Below are positions 16,700 through 23,653 of a DNA stretch of 59,271 bases, in pieces. Source of the DNA: Pseudomonadota bacterium (GTDB lineage Bacteria > Pseudomonadota > Alphaproteobacteria > Azospirillales > Azospirillaceae); NCBI GenBank assembly GCA_023423695.1, contig JAFAFA010000130.1, positions 1 through 59,271 of the forward strand. Direction: 5' to 3'. Position 1 is the stretch's first letter; the number at the start of each line of letters is the position of its first letter. The position numbers were made by a program, and so were the translations under genes. The notes below the pieces were generated by a model. The model was not told where the DNA came from. It made no database searches and was given only the letters and a program-made list of their open reading frames with translations.

Positions 16700-17425
16700 G
16701 GATACCCCTCCGCTTTTTTTCCTCATATGGAGATGGCGCAACTGCGCGCGCCGTCGGCACGCGCTCACTTGGCATACGCATGTATTCATGGGGCGCGCGT
16801 CGCGCACGCATAATACAATGCGCCGATTATTTGCCATGCACAAGTATCGCCCGCAGCCACCTGTCCGCGTTCTTGTGACGAGGCCATCGCGGACCTGGGG
16901 GATCTTCACGCGGTTCGGCCGCATGACCTGAACGCGAGGAAAGGCTGTCAAACGACATCAGGAACTGAACTGGCGACGACACGAGGATCTGGACTCTGGA
17001 GCGTCATAGCGAGCTCTCGGCGGTGGCTCCGGTCGGACTTGGCTTCAGCACCACCGGCCGGGACATGGCCGTCCTGAGGGATCGGAGTGACGCGAGAAGG
17101 AGCGCTGATCGGTCTGCTGATTGTCGGCCTGGGCGGCAGGCCGCGCCCTCGATGTCGATCAGCGCACCGGCAGACGTTGCGCCACCACAGCAGTGGAGAA
17201 TTTTCACGTATCGTGGCGATGCGCAGCGTAGACTCTGCCGGGTCACAGGATGACCCTCCGCTCCATCCAAGGAAGTCGGTTGCCGGGGACGACAGACGGG
17301 AGAGGCGGCGGACCATCCGCCACCTCAAAGCGAATTTGCATTCGCTTTGGATTTACATAACCTCATTCGCCGGTCGGGCTTCGGCCGCATGAGCGGCCGG
17401 GACCGCCCAACAGGAGACCGATCCG
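16700..17425. other. Gene-free stretch between metalloprotease and MATE gene
   Basis: No open frame here has a recognisable product or a convincing ribosome binding site. Short frames on both strands lack family motifs. The left part should hold the metalloprotease promoter (minus strand) and the right part the MATE promoter (plus strand). A perfect 10-bp hairpin lies at 17326-17349, and GGCCGC-ATGA-GCGGCC near 17383-17398 forms another short stem. With the neighbouring transposase remnant, the stretch may be eroded insertion DNA. Confidence 0.5.
17326..17349. promoter_or_regulatory. Perfect 10-bp inverted repeat upstream of MATE gene
   Basis: CAAAGCGAAT (17326-17335), loop TTGC, ATTCGCTTTG (17340-17349). 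It is symmetrical and AT-richer than its surroundings, and lies 76 bp before the MATE start. It could be a repressor operator or a transcript hairpin. No T-run follows, which makes a terminator less likely. Confidence 0.45.
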
Positions 17426-18856
17426 ATGGCCGAAACCGCCGTAGGCCGCTTCACCACCGGTTCGCCGCTTCGCCATGTGATGGTGATGACCGCCACCGGC
17501 TCGGTCGGGCTGATCGCGGTGTTCGCGGTCGATCTGCTGAACCTGTTCTACATTTCGTTGCTGGGCGAACGCGAATTGGCGGCGGCGGTGGGCTTCGCCG
17601 GCACCGTCCTGTTCCTGCAATCTTCGCTGTGCATCGGATTGTCGATTGGCGCCGGAGCGCTGGTCGCACGCGCGATAGGAGGCGGCCAGCGCGCGGAGGC
17701 GGAGAGGCTGGCGGGCTCCAGCCTGATCCTCACCGCGCTGGTCGCCGCGTTGGTCGGCCTGCTGAGCTTGCCGCTGCTGGGGCCGGCGATGGACCTGCTG
17801 GGCGCAAGGGGGGCCACCAAGGAGCTGGCTGTCGGCTATTTGACCATCCTGTCACCGACCCTGCCGTTGCTCGGCCTCGGTATGGGCTGTTCGGCGATGC
17901 TGCGGGCGCAGGGCGATGCGCGCCGCGCCATGACCGTCACACTCTATGCCGCACTGTTCACCGCGGCGCTGAACCCGGTTCTGATCTTCGGCCTGCGGCT
18001 GGACCTGACCGGTGCCGCGGTGACGGTCGTGCTGTCGCGCTGCCTGCTCGCCGCCGTCGGCTGGCACGGTGTGGCGCGGGTGCACCGGCTGCTCGCCGCC
18101 CCGGGCTGGACCGGGCTGGTGAAGGATGCCAGGACCCTGGCCGGCATCGCCGGTCCGGCGGTCCTCACCAATCTCGCCACCCCGGTCGCCGGTGTCTACG
18201 TCACCACCAGCATGGCCCGCTTCGGCGATGCGGCAATCGCCGGGGCGGCCATCGTCGACCGCATGGTTCCGGTCGCCTTCGGCACGATCTTCGCCCTGAC
18301 CGGCGCGGTCGGCCCGATCCTGGCGCAGAATCTGGGCGCAGGCCGTCTCGACCGGGTACGGGCGACCCTGCTGGCCAGCTTGGCGCTGATCGTCGTCTGG
18401 GTGCTGGCGGTCTGGCTGGGCCTGTTCCTTGCCCGCGACTGGGTGGTGATCGCCTTTTCCGCCGAAGGCGTGTCGGCCGAACTGGTCCGCCTGTTCTGCA
18501 CCGTTGTGGCCGGCGGGTTCCTGTTCGTCGGCTTCCTCTTCGTCGGCAACGCCGCATTCAACAATTTGGGATTTCCCCTGCTGGCGACCGGGTTCAATTG
18601 GGGCAGGGCGACGCTGGGAACCATGCCGTTCGTAGCGGCGGGCGGTTGGCTGGGCGGGGCGCCGGGGGTGCTGATCGGACAGGCGGCGGGATCGGTACTT
18701 TTCGGTATCGCCGCGGTCTGGGTGGCCTTTGGGGTGACTGGACGGCTCGGCAGGACCGGAGGCCGCCCGGCACCGGAGGCCGTGGTGGTGCCGGCCGATG
18801 TTCCGCTGTCCGGCAAAGCGGCGGCGGCTCTGACCGTACGGATCAACCGGCCGTGA
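17426..18856 (+). CDS. MATE family multidrug/toxin efflux transporter
   Basis: 476 residues with about twelve membrane segments in two homologous halves, as in the MATE family of sodium- or proton-coupled drug exporters. Typical stretches are STLCIGLSIGAGALVARAIGGG-like sequence near residue 75 (seen as LCIGLSIGAGALVARAIG) and the second-half equivalent TGAVGPILAQNLGAGRLDRVR near 290. An AGGAGA Shine-Dalgarno precedes the ATG. It stands alone on its strand and is followed by a strong stem-loop at 18904-18944, so it appears monocistronic. The substrate is unknown. Confidence 0.88.
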   Translation: MAETAVGRFTTGSPLRHVMVMTATGSVGLIAVFAVDLLNLFYISLLGERELAAAVGFAGTVLFLQSSLCIGLSIGAGALVARAIGGGQRAEAERLAGSSLILTALVAALVGLLSLPLLGPAMDLLGARGATKELAVGYLTILSPTLPLLGLGMGCSAMLRAQGDARRAMTVTLYAALFTAALNPVLIFGLRLDLTGAAVTVVLSRCLLAAVGWHGVARVHRLLAAPGWTGLVKDARTLAGIAGPAVLTNLATPVAGVYVTTSMARFGDAAIAGAAIVDRMVPVAFGTIFALTGAVGPILAQNLGAGRLDRVRATLLASLALIVVWVLAVWLGLFLARDWVVIAFSAEGVSAELVRLFCTVVAGGFLFVGFLFVGNAAFNNLGFPLLATGFNWGRATLGTMPFVAAGGWLGGAPGVLIGQAAGSVLFGIAAVWVAFGVTGRLGRTGGRPAPEAVVVPADVPLSGKAAAALTVRINRP

Positions 18857-18890
18857 GGCGGCACCGGGGGACCTCCATCACTCCTGTCTT

Positions 18891-18902
18891 CATAGGCCTA
18901 TG
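18891..18902. repeat. 12-bp perfect palindrome
   Basis: CATAGGCCTATG is fully self-complementary and lies immediately before the large inverted repeat at 18904-18944. Its role is unknown; it may extend the terminator structure or serve as a protein-binding site. Confidence 0.4.
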
Positions 18903-18903
18903 G

Positions 18904-18944
18904 GCCGCAGCCAGCCTTCGCCTCGGCCGAAGGCTGGCTGCGGC
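18904..18944 (+). terminator. 17-bp perfect stem-loop after MATE gene
   Basis: GCCGCAGCCAGCCTTCG (18904-18920), a 7-nt loop and CGAAGGCTGGCTGCGGC (18928-18944) pair without mismatch. It lies 47 bp past the MATE stop. The stem is very stable but no T-run follows, so it may be a terminator with Rho help or a mobile palindromic element. Confidence 0.5.
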
Positions 18945-19022
18945 AAAGCCGCATTGTGACGATCCGCCGCATCGTTCAAGCTGATTTCAGACGATGAGGC
19001 GGACGGGAAGGGAGGACGGAGC

Positions 19023-19277
19023 ATGGCGCTGCTGGATCGCGACAATGCCGGTCCCAACGACGGAAAGGGCCCGATGGCCGGGGTGGACCGCCGGCTGCTG
19101 GTGGTGGCGCTGGCCCTGGCGCTTCTGACCCTGCTGGCGGTGCTGGACCAATACCGGCCGACGCCGGGATCGGCACCGCCGGTGGACTGGCAACTGCCCG
19201 GCGTGGAGGTGCCGCGGACGGTGCCGATGGCGAAGGCGCCCAGCCCGCGCCGGGACGAATTGCTGGGGGCGGACTGA
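19023..19277 (+). CDS. Small single-pass membrane protein of unknown function
   Basis: 84 residues, not recognised. Residues about 1-22 are hydrophilic (MALLDRDNAGPNDGKGPM), followed by a single membrane segment (LLVVALALALLTLLAVL, about 25-41) and a proline-rich tail. A strong GGAAGGAGG Shine-Dalgarno lies just before the ATG at 19023, supporting translation. The positive residues before the segment (VDRR) suggest the N terminus is cytoplasmic and the tail periplasmic. It stands between the MATE terminator and a convergent transporter gene, and no partner is evident. Confidence 0.6.
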   Translation: MALLDRDNAGPNDGKGPMAGVDRRLLVVALALALLTLLAVLDQYRPTPGSAPPVDWQLPGVEVPRTVPMAKAPSPRRDELLGAD

Positions 19278-19293
19278 GGCGGAGCCGGGCGTG

Positions 19294-19746
19294 TCAGAAC
19301 CGGATCAGGATGACGCCGAGGATCAGCGAGGCGGCACCGGCCAGACGCGTGAGGCTGACCGGGTGTGGCGAAAGCCCGAGCAGGCCGAAATGGTCGAAGA
19401 TGAGCGAGCCGAGCATCTGGCCGACGACGATCAGGGCAAGGACGGTCGCAGCACCCAGGCGGGGAACCATCAGGATGGCCGTCCCGATGAACAGCGCGCC
19501 GAACAGACCGCCGGTCCAGGACAGCCATGAGGTAACGCCGCCGACATTGCCGGCCAGACGGGGGCCGGGCGCGGTCAGCGCCACCGCCAGCATCGCCAGC
19601 ATGCCGACGAAATAGCTGACGAAGCCGGCCCACCAGGGGGAGCCCAGCTCCGCCCGCAGGTTGGCGTTCAGGACCTGCTGCAGGGCGACGCTCACCCCGG
19701 CGCCGATTACCAGAAGATATGAGAATACGGACAAGGCGGCGGTCAT
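19294..19746 (-). CDS. DMT-superfamily transporter of YdcZ (DUF606) type
   Basis: About 150 residues with five hydrophobic segments, the size of YdcZ/DUF606 half-transporters that act as dimers or pairs. Landmarks are GAGVSVALQQVLNANLRAELGSP at the N terminus (split here by the first membrane turn) and ALIVVGQMLGSLIFDHFG, which is the most characteristic part. The ATG at 19746 begins the first membrane segment; the longer open frame upstream is not conserved. It diverges from an AraC-type regulator gene 191 bp away, a common exporter/regulator pairing. The transported compound is unknown. Confidence 0.82.
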   Translation of the reverse strand: MTAALSVFSYLLVIGAGVSVALQQVLNANLRAELGSPWWAGFVSYFVGMLAMLAVALTAPGPRLAGNVGGVTSWLSWTGGLFGALFIGTAILMVPRLGAATVLALIVVGQMLGSLIFDHFGLLGLSPHPVSLTRLAGAASLILGVILIRF

Positions 19747-19937
19747 GCCGGGCTCCCTGGACGGAGTGCGGGTCCGCAAGGCGGAGCATCCATGCGGCGG
19801 TTTCCAGCCGATGGATAGCAGGCCGGGGCGGCCGCGGTCTGGAACGGATGTGACCGGCCGGCGGGAAACACGGCTTGCTGGCGGATCACGGCGTGCTCGG
19901 CGATGCTGTGCAGGGGAATCGCGGATGGGGGAGTGTG

Positions 19938-20699
19938 ATGGCGGCAACGCTTCAATTTCCTGACGGCATGCGGCCGGAGGGCATGAGTTTCGGCGGCGCC
20001 TGGCACTATTGGCGGCCGTCAGGCAGCGGCATCGTCGAACTGGGCATCGTCCGTGGACAGGACGTATCGCTGCCGCCGCATTTCCATGACGAAGACCAGC
20101 TGACCTTCGTTCTGTCCGGACGGCGCCGCTTCGTAATGGACGGCACCCTGCTCGACATCGGGCCGGGACAGGGGGTGAGGATTCCGGCCGGAATCCCGCA
20201 CCGGTCGCTGGCCGAACCGGCGGAGGTCGTCTGCTTCAACCTCTACACCTCGCCCGGTGCCTACATGGCTGCGGAGCTGTTTTCCGGACTGGCGCGGCTG
20301 TGGCGGTCGCAGGGGCGCATGGGCTGGCAGGATCTCGCGTCGGTCGTCGAGGAGCATCGGTGCGGAATCCCGGCCACGCTGCAGCCTTCGGCGGACATCG
20401 CCCCGGTGGACATGACGGGCGTCCGCTGGGAAAGGGTGGACGAGGCGGCCCGGCTTGCCGGAATGAGCCGCGAAGGCTTCTCCCGCCGGTTCCGTCGGCT
20501 GCACGGCATGCCGCCGCAGATGTTCCGGCTGTCCGGAAGACTGAACGAAGCGCGCCGCCTGCTGCGGGTCGGGCAGCCGCTAGCGGATGTGGCGGCCGAG
20601 ACGGGCTTTTCCGACCAGAGCCATCTCGGCCGCTGCTTCCGGCGCGCCTTCGGCGTCACGCCGGGGCAGTACCGCCGCGGCGTTTCGCAGGCGCCATGA
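19938..20699 (+). CDS. AraC-family transcriptional regulator with N-terminal cupin domain
   Basis: 253 residues. The N-terminal half is a cupin-type sensing domain (LPPHFHDEDQLTFVLSGRRR and IPAGIPHRS). The C-terminal 90 residues form the two AraC helix-turn-helix units: AARLAGMSREGFSRRFRRLHG and then AETGFSDQSHLGRCFRRAFG, followed by TPGQYRR. The ATG at 19938 has GGGGGAG upstream and starts the cupin directly. It diverges from the YdcZ-type transporter gene, so it probably regulates that gene. The 191-bp intergenic region would hold the operator; I see no obvious repeat in it. Confidence 0.9.
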   Translation: MAATLQFPDGMRPEGMSFGGAWHYWRPSGSGIVELGIVRGQDVSLPPHFHDEDQLTFVLSGRRRFVMDGTLLDIGPGQGVRIPAGIPHRSLAEPAEVVCFNLYTSPGAYMAAELFSGLARLWRSQGRMGWQDLASVVEEHRCGIPATLQPSADIAPVDMTGVRWERVDEAARLAGMSREGFSRRFRRLHGMPPQMFRLSGRLNEARRLLRVGQPLADVAAETGFSDQSHLGRCFRRAFGVTPGQYRRGVSQAP

Positions 20700-20711
20700 C
20701 CGAGGGTGCCC

Positions 20712-21272
20712 CTAACGCCCGGCCGGCCGTTCAACCGGCAGCCCGTCGCTCCCCTCGCCCAGCGGGCGTTCCATCAGAACGCTGTCCAGCCAGCGGCCGA
20801 ACTTGAAGCCGACCGCCGGCAGCACCCCGACCGGGCGGAAGCCGCAGGCGGCATGCAGGCCGATGGAGCCGTGGTTGGCGCTTTCGCCGATCACCGCGAT
20901 CATCCGGCGGTATCCCGCCGCTTCGCAGATCTCGATCAACGGCTCCATCAGCGCCCGGCCGATGCCGCGCCGGCCCATGCCGTCGGCGACGTAGACGGAA
21001 TTCTCCAGCGTGAAGCGGTAGGCGCTGCGCGTGCGGTAGAGCCCGGCATAGGCGTAGCCGGCAAGCCGCCCCTCGCACTCCGCCACCAGATAGGGCAGGC
21101 CGCGGGCCAGGATGTCGGCGCGGCGGCGCGCCATTTCTGCCTCGTCCGGCGGAACCTCCTCGAACGACGCGGTGCCGTGCAGGACATGGCGGGCATAGAT
21201 CGCGGCGATGGCGGGGATGTCGGCGTCGGTGGATGCCCGCACGGTGATGGCGGACCCGTTGAGGGAAGGCAT
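20712..21272 (-). CDS. GNAT acetyltransferase, phosphinothricin-acetyltransferase-like
   Basis: 186 residues. The fold is recognisable from ITVRASTDADIPAIAAIYARHV, the FEEVPPDEAEMARR segment and the acetyl-CoA loop GRRGIGRALMEPLIE. The final FKFGRWLDSVLMER is typical of PAT/YncA-like N-acetyltransferases that act on small amino-acid analogues. The ATG at 21272 is preferred over a TTG at 21281, with GGAG about 9 nt upstream. It begins 5 bp after the MFS transporter stop, so the two are likely co-translated. Acetylation together with export suggests detoxification, but this is inference. Confidence 0.85.
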   Translation of the reverse strand: MPSLNGSAITVRASTDADIPAIAAIYARHVLHGTASFEEVPPDEAEMARRRADILARGLPYLVAECEGRLAGYAYAGLYRTRSAYRFTLENSVYVADGMGRRGIGRALMEPLIEICEAAGYRRMIAVIGESANHGSIGLHAACGFRPVGVLPAVGFKFGRWLDSVLMERPLGEGSDGLPVERPAGR

Positions 21273-21277
21273 TGGAA

Positions 21278-22546
21278 TCAACTCCGGTGAGGACGGTCGG
21301 CGGGAAGAAGAAGGGCGCAGACGGTCGCCAACCCGCCGCCGACGCCGAGAAGCGCGAAACCCCAGCCCCAGGGAGAGCCGCCCATTTCACCCCCCATGCC
21401 GCCGGCCTGGTCCAGCACCAGCCCGACCGCCAGCGGTGCGGCGCCGCCGGCGCCGAAGCCGAGGATGGAGCGCACGGCCAGCGCCGCCCCCAGGCTGCCC
21501 GGCTCGACCGCTTCCGTCATCGCCGTGGACAGGACGGGAGAGTCGCCCAGCGCCGAGAAGCCGTAGAGGGCGGCCACCGCCAGCACCAGGACCAGCGGCA
21601 TCCCGTCCATCCAGCCGATGGTGAAGGAACAGGCCGCACCCAGCAGACCCATCGCCACCAGAACGGCCCGCCGGCCCAGCCGGTCCGACGCCCGCCCCAT
21701 CATCAGCGACGACAGGAAGCCCGAGAGATGGATGGCCGCCGCGATCCACAGCCCGCGAACGCCGGCTCCGCCCGAATCTTCCCCTCCGGAACCGGCAAGG
21801 CTGGCGGTGAGAAAGGCGGGAAGCCAGGCCCACATGCCCAGCAGTTCCCAGCAATGGGTGGTGTAGCCGGCGGTCAGCAGAAAGGACCGGCGGTCGGCCA
21901 GGAAGCGGAAGGCGCCGCGCAGTCGCCGCGCGCCCCCGCCGGCGACCAGATTGACGCGCCCGCGCAGTCCCGGCGTGGCAAGCAGCGCCGCCAGCAGCGG
22001 CCCCAGCCCGCAGGCGATGAAGGCGGCTTCGTAGCCGAACCGCTCCGCCAGCGATGCTGCAAGCGCGATGGAGGCGAAATAGCCGAGCGACCCCGCCGCC
22101 AGCAGCCAGCCGACCGCCGCACCCCGCCGCGCCGTCGGCACGCCCTGCGCCACCAGCATGATGGAGGGGGCGTAGGTTCCGCCCTGCGTCAGACCCATCA
22201 GCGCGAACAGCAACAGCCCGCTTTCCGCCGAGCGGGCGAAGACGGCGAAGGCGAGGCCGGTCAGGGCCGTCGCCCAACTCGCCCACAGGAAGACGCGCTT
22301 GGCGCCCAGGCTGTCGGCGAACCAGGAGGACCCCACCAGCGACAGGGCGTAGCCGATGTTGAAGGCGGTCTGGATCGACCCCGCTTCCCCCGCCGACATG
22401 CCCCAGGCCTGCATCGCCGGCACGAGCGCGCCGGCATAGACCATGAAGGACAGCGACGTGGCGAAGCGGCTGGCGCACAGCAGCACGAGCCATGTGGAGG
22501 AGGGGGCCGGGGAAGGGGCCGGCGTAGAGATGGCGGTGGCGGTCAT
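21278..22546 (-). CDS. MFS transporter
   Basis: About 422 residues with twelve predicted membrane segments. The motif-A-like loop after segment 2 reads WFADSLGAKRVFLWAS, and the counterpart in the second half is GRASDRLGRRAVLVAMG. The frame extends upstream into the LysR gene region, but the ATG at 22546 is the likely start and leaves 75 bp to the divergent LysR gene. The substrate is unknown. Confidence 0.88.
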   Translation of the reverse strand: MTATAISTPAPSPAPSSTWLVLLCASRFATSLSFMVYAGALVPAMQAWGMSAGEAGSIQTAFNIGYALSLVGSSWFADSLGAKRVFLWASWATALTGLAFAVFARSAESGLLLFALMGLTQGGTYAPSIMLVAQGVPTARRGAAVGWLLAAGSLGYFASIALAASLAERFGYEAAFIACGLGPLLAALLATPGLRGRVNLVAGGGARRLRGAFRFLADRRSFLLTAGYTTHCWELLGMWAWLPAFLTASLAGSGGEDSGGAGVRGLWIAAAIHLSGFLSSLMMGRASDRLGRRAVLVAMGLLGAACSFTIGWMDGMPLVLVLAVAALYGFSALGDSPVLSTAMTEAVEPGSLGAALAVRSILGFGAGGAAPLAVGLVLDQAGGMGGEMGGSPWGWGFALLGVGGGLATVCALLLPADRPHRS

Positions 22547-22621
22547 GGCCCCACCGTCGCGGACCGCCGTGGAAAAGGCAAATTTATTGATTTGATGGGA
22601 ATCATAAGGAAAGCTGTGGGT

Positions 22622-23536
22622 ATGCGCAGCCTGAATCTCGACCAGCTCATCACCTTCGCCACCGTCATCGAACATGGCGGCTTCACCGAAGCGGCAGGCC
22701 GGCTCGGGCTGACCCAGCCGGCGGTCAGCATGCAGATCCGCAATCTGGAGGAGCGGTTCGGCGTGCGGCTGGTGGAACGGGTCGGCAAGCGCGCCCTGCC
22801 GACGGCGGCCGGCCGCGATTTGCTGCCCTTCATCCGCCGCATCCGCGACGAGGGGGAGGCGGCATCCGCCGCCATGGGACGCCACCGCGCCGGGCAGGCG
22901 GGACGCGTCCGCATCGGGACCGGCGCCACTGCCTGCATCTACCGCCTGCCGCCGATCCTGACCGCATTGCGTGCCGCCCATCCGGGACTGGAGATCATCG
23001 TCGTCACCGGCAACACGCCCGACATCCTGGACGCGGTGGAGGCCGGGGGGCTTGACCTCGCGCTCGTCACGTTGCCGGCCGTCCGCGCCGGCCTGTCCAT
23101 CGAACCGGTGTGCAGCGAGGAATTGGTCTGCGTCGGCCCGCTGGAAGCGGATGGAACCGGGGCCGGAGACGGGGGCGGGCCGGCGCCAGCCGGCATCGCG
23201 CCGGCGGCGCTGGCGGATGGGGCGCTGATCCTCTACGAACGTGGCGGAACCATGCGGGCGGTGATCGACGGCTGGTTCATGGCCGGCGGCGTGCAGCCGC
23301 GCCCGTCGATGGAACTCGGCAATGTCGAGGCGATCAAGAACCTCGTCGCCGCCGGGCTCGGCCGTTCGATCCTGCCGTCGGTCACCGTCCAGGGACCGGG
23401 AGACTGCGACCGCTTCGCAGTCCAACCGCTGACTCCGCCGCTGGTCCGCACGCTTGGGTTGGTGTTGCGGCGTGACAAACTGCCCGATCCCGGTGTGCAG
23501 GCAATGGTAAGAGCAATTATAGATATGCGGTATTGA
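22622..23536 (+). CDS. LysR-family transcriptional regulator
   Basis: 304 residues. The N-terminal winged helix-turn-helix is LNLDQLITFATVIEHGGFTE followed by AAGRLGLTQPAVSMQIRNLE, the standard LysR sequence. The remainder is the periplasmic-binding-like effector domain. The ATG at 22622 begins the conserved sequence; an in-frame ATG at 22595 would add nine residues. It is divergent from the MFS/GNAT pair, which it probably controls in the classical LysR manner. The effector is unknown. A hairpin at 23541-23561 may end its transcript. Confidence 0.92.
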   Translation: MRSLNLDQLITFATVIEHGGFTEAAGRLGLTQPAVSMQIRNLEERFGVRLVERVGKRALPTAAGRDLLPFIRRIRDEGEAASAAMGRHRAGQAGRVRIGTGATACIYRLPPILTALRAAHPGLEIIVVTGNTPDILDAVEAGGLDLALVTLPAVRAGLSIEPVCSEELVCVGPLEADGTGAGDGGGPAPAGIAPAALADGALILYERGGTMRAVIDGWFMAGGVQPRPSMELGNVEAIKNLVAAGLGRSILPSVTVQGPGDCDRFAVQPLTPPLVRTLGLVLRRDKLPDPGVQAMVRAIIDMRY

Positions 23537-23540
23537 TAAG

Positions 23541-23561
23541 GGTAAAATTGCTCATTTTGCC
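23541..23561 (+). terminator. Possible terminator after LysR gene
   Basis: GGTAAAAT (23541-23548), loop TGCTC and ATTTTGCC (23554-23561) give an 8-bp stem with one G-T pair, 5 bp past the LysR stop. No long T-run follows, so it is weak. Confidence 0.35.
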
Positions 23562-23653
23562 AATCATCAGGCCTATTTCCTTTGGAGGGTTTACAGGGGC
23601 TTTCGGTCTTGCGCACTCTCGCTTATTGAGACTTTCGTTTTTCTTGAGCGCCT

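Noticed and set aside
16700..17425. tRNA genes or a phage attachment site in the gene-free stretch
   Set aside because: No cloverleaf-compatible sequence with the GTTCRA T-loop and CCA-type acceptor was seen, and no integrase gene is nearby.
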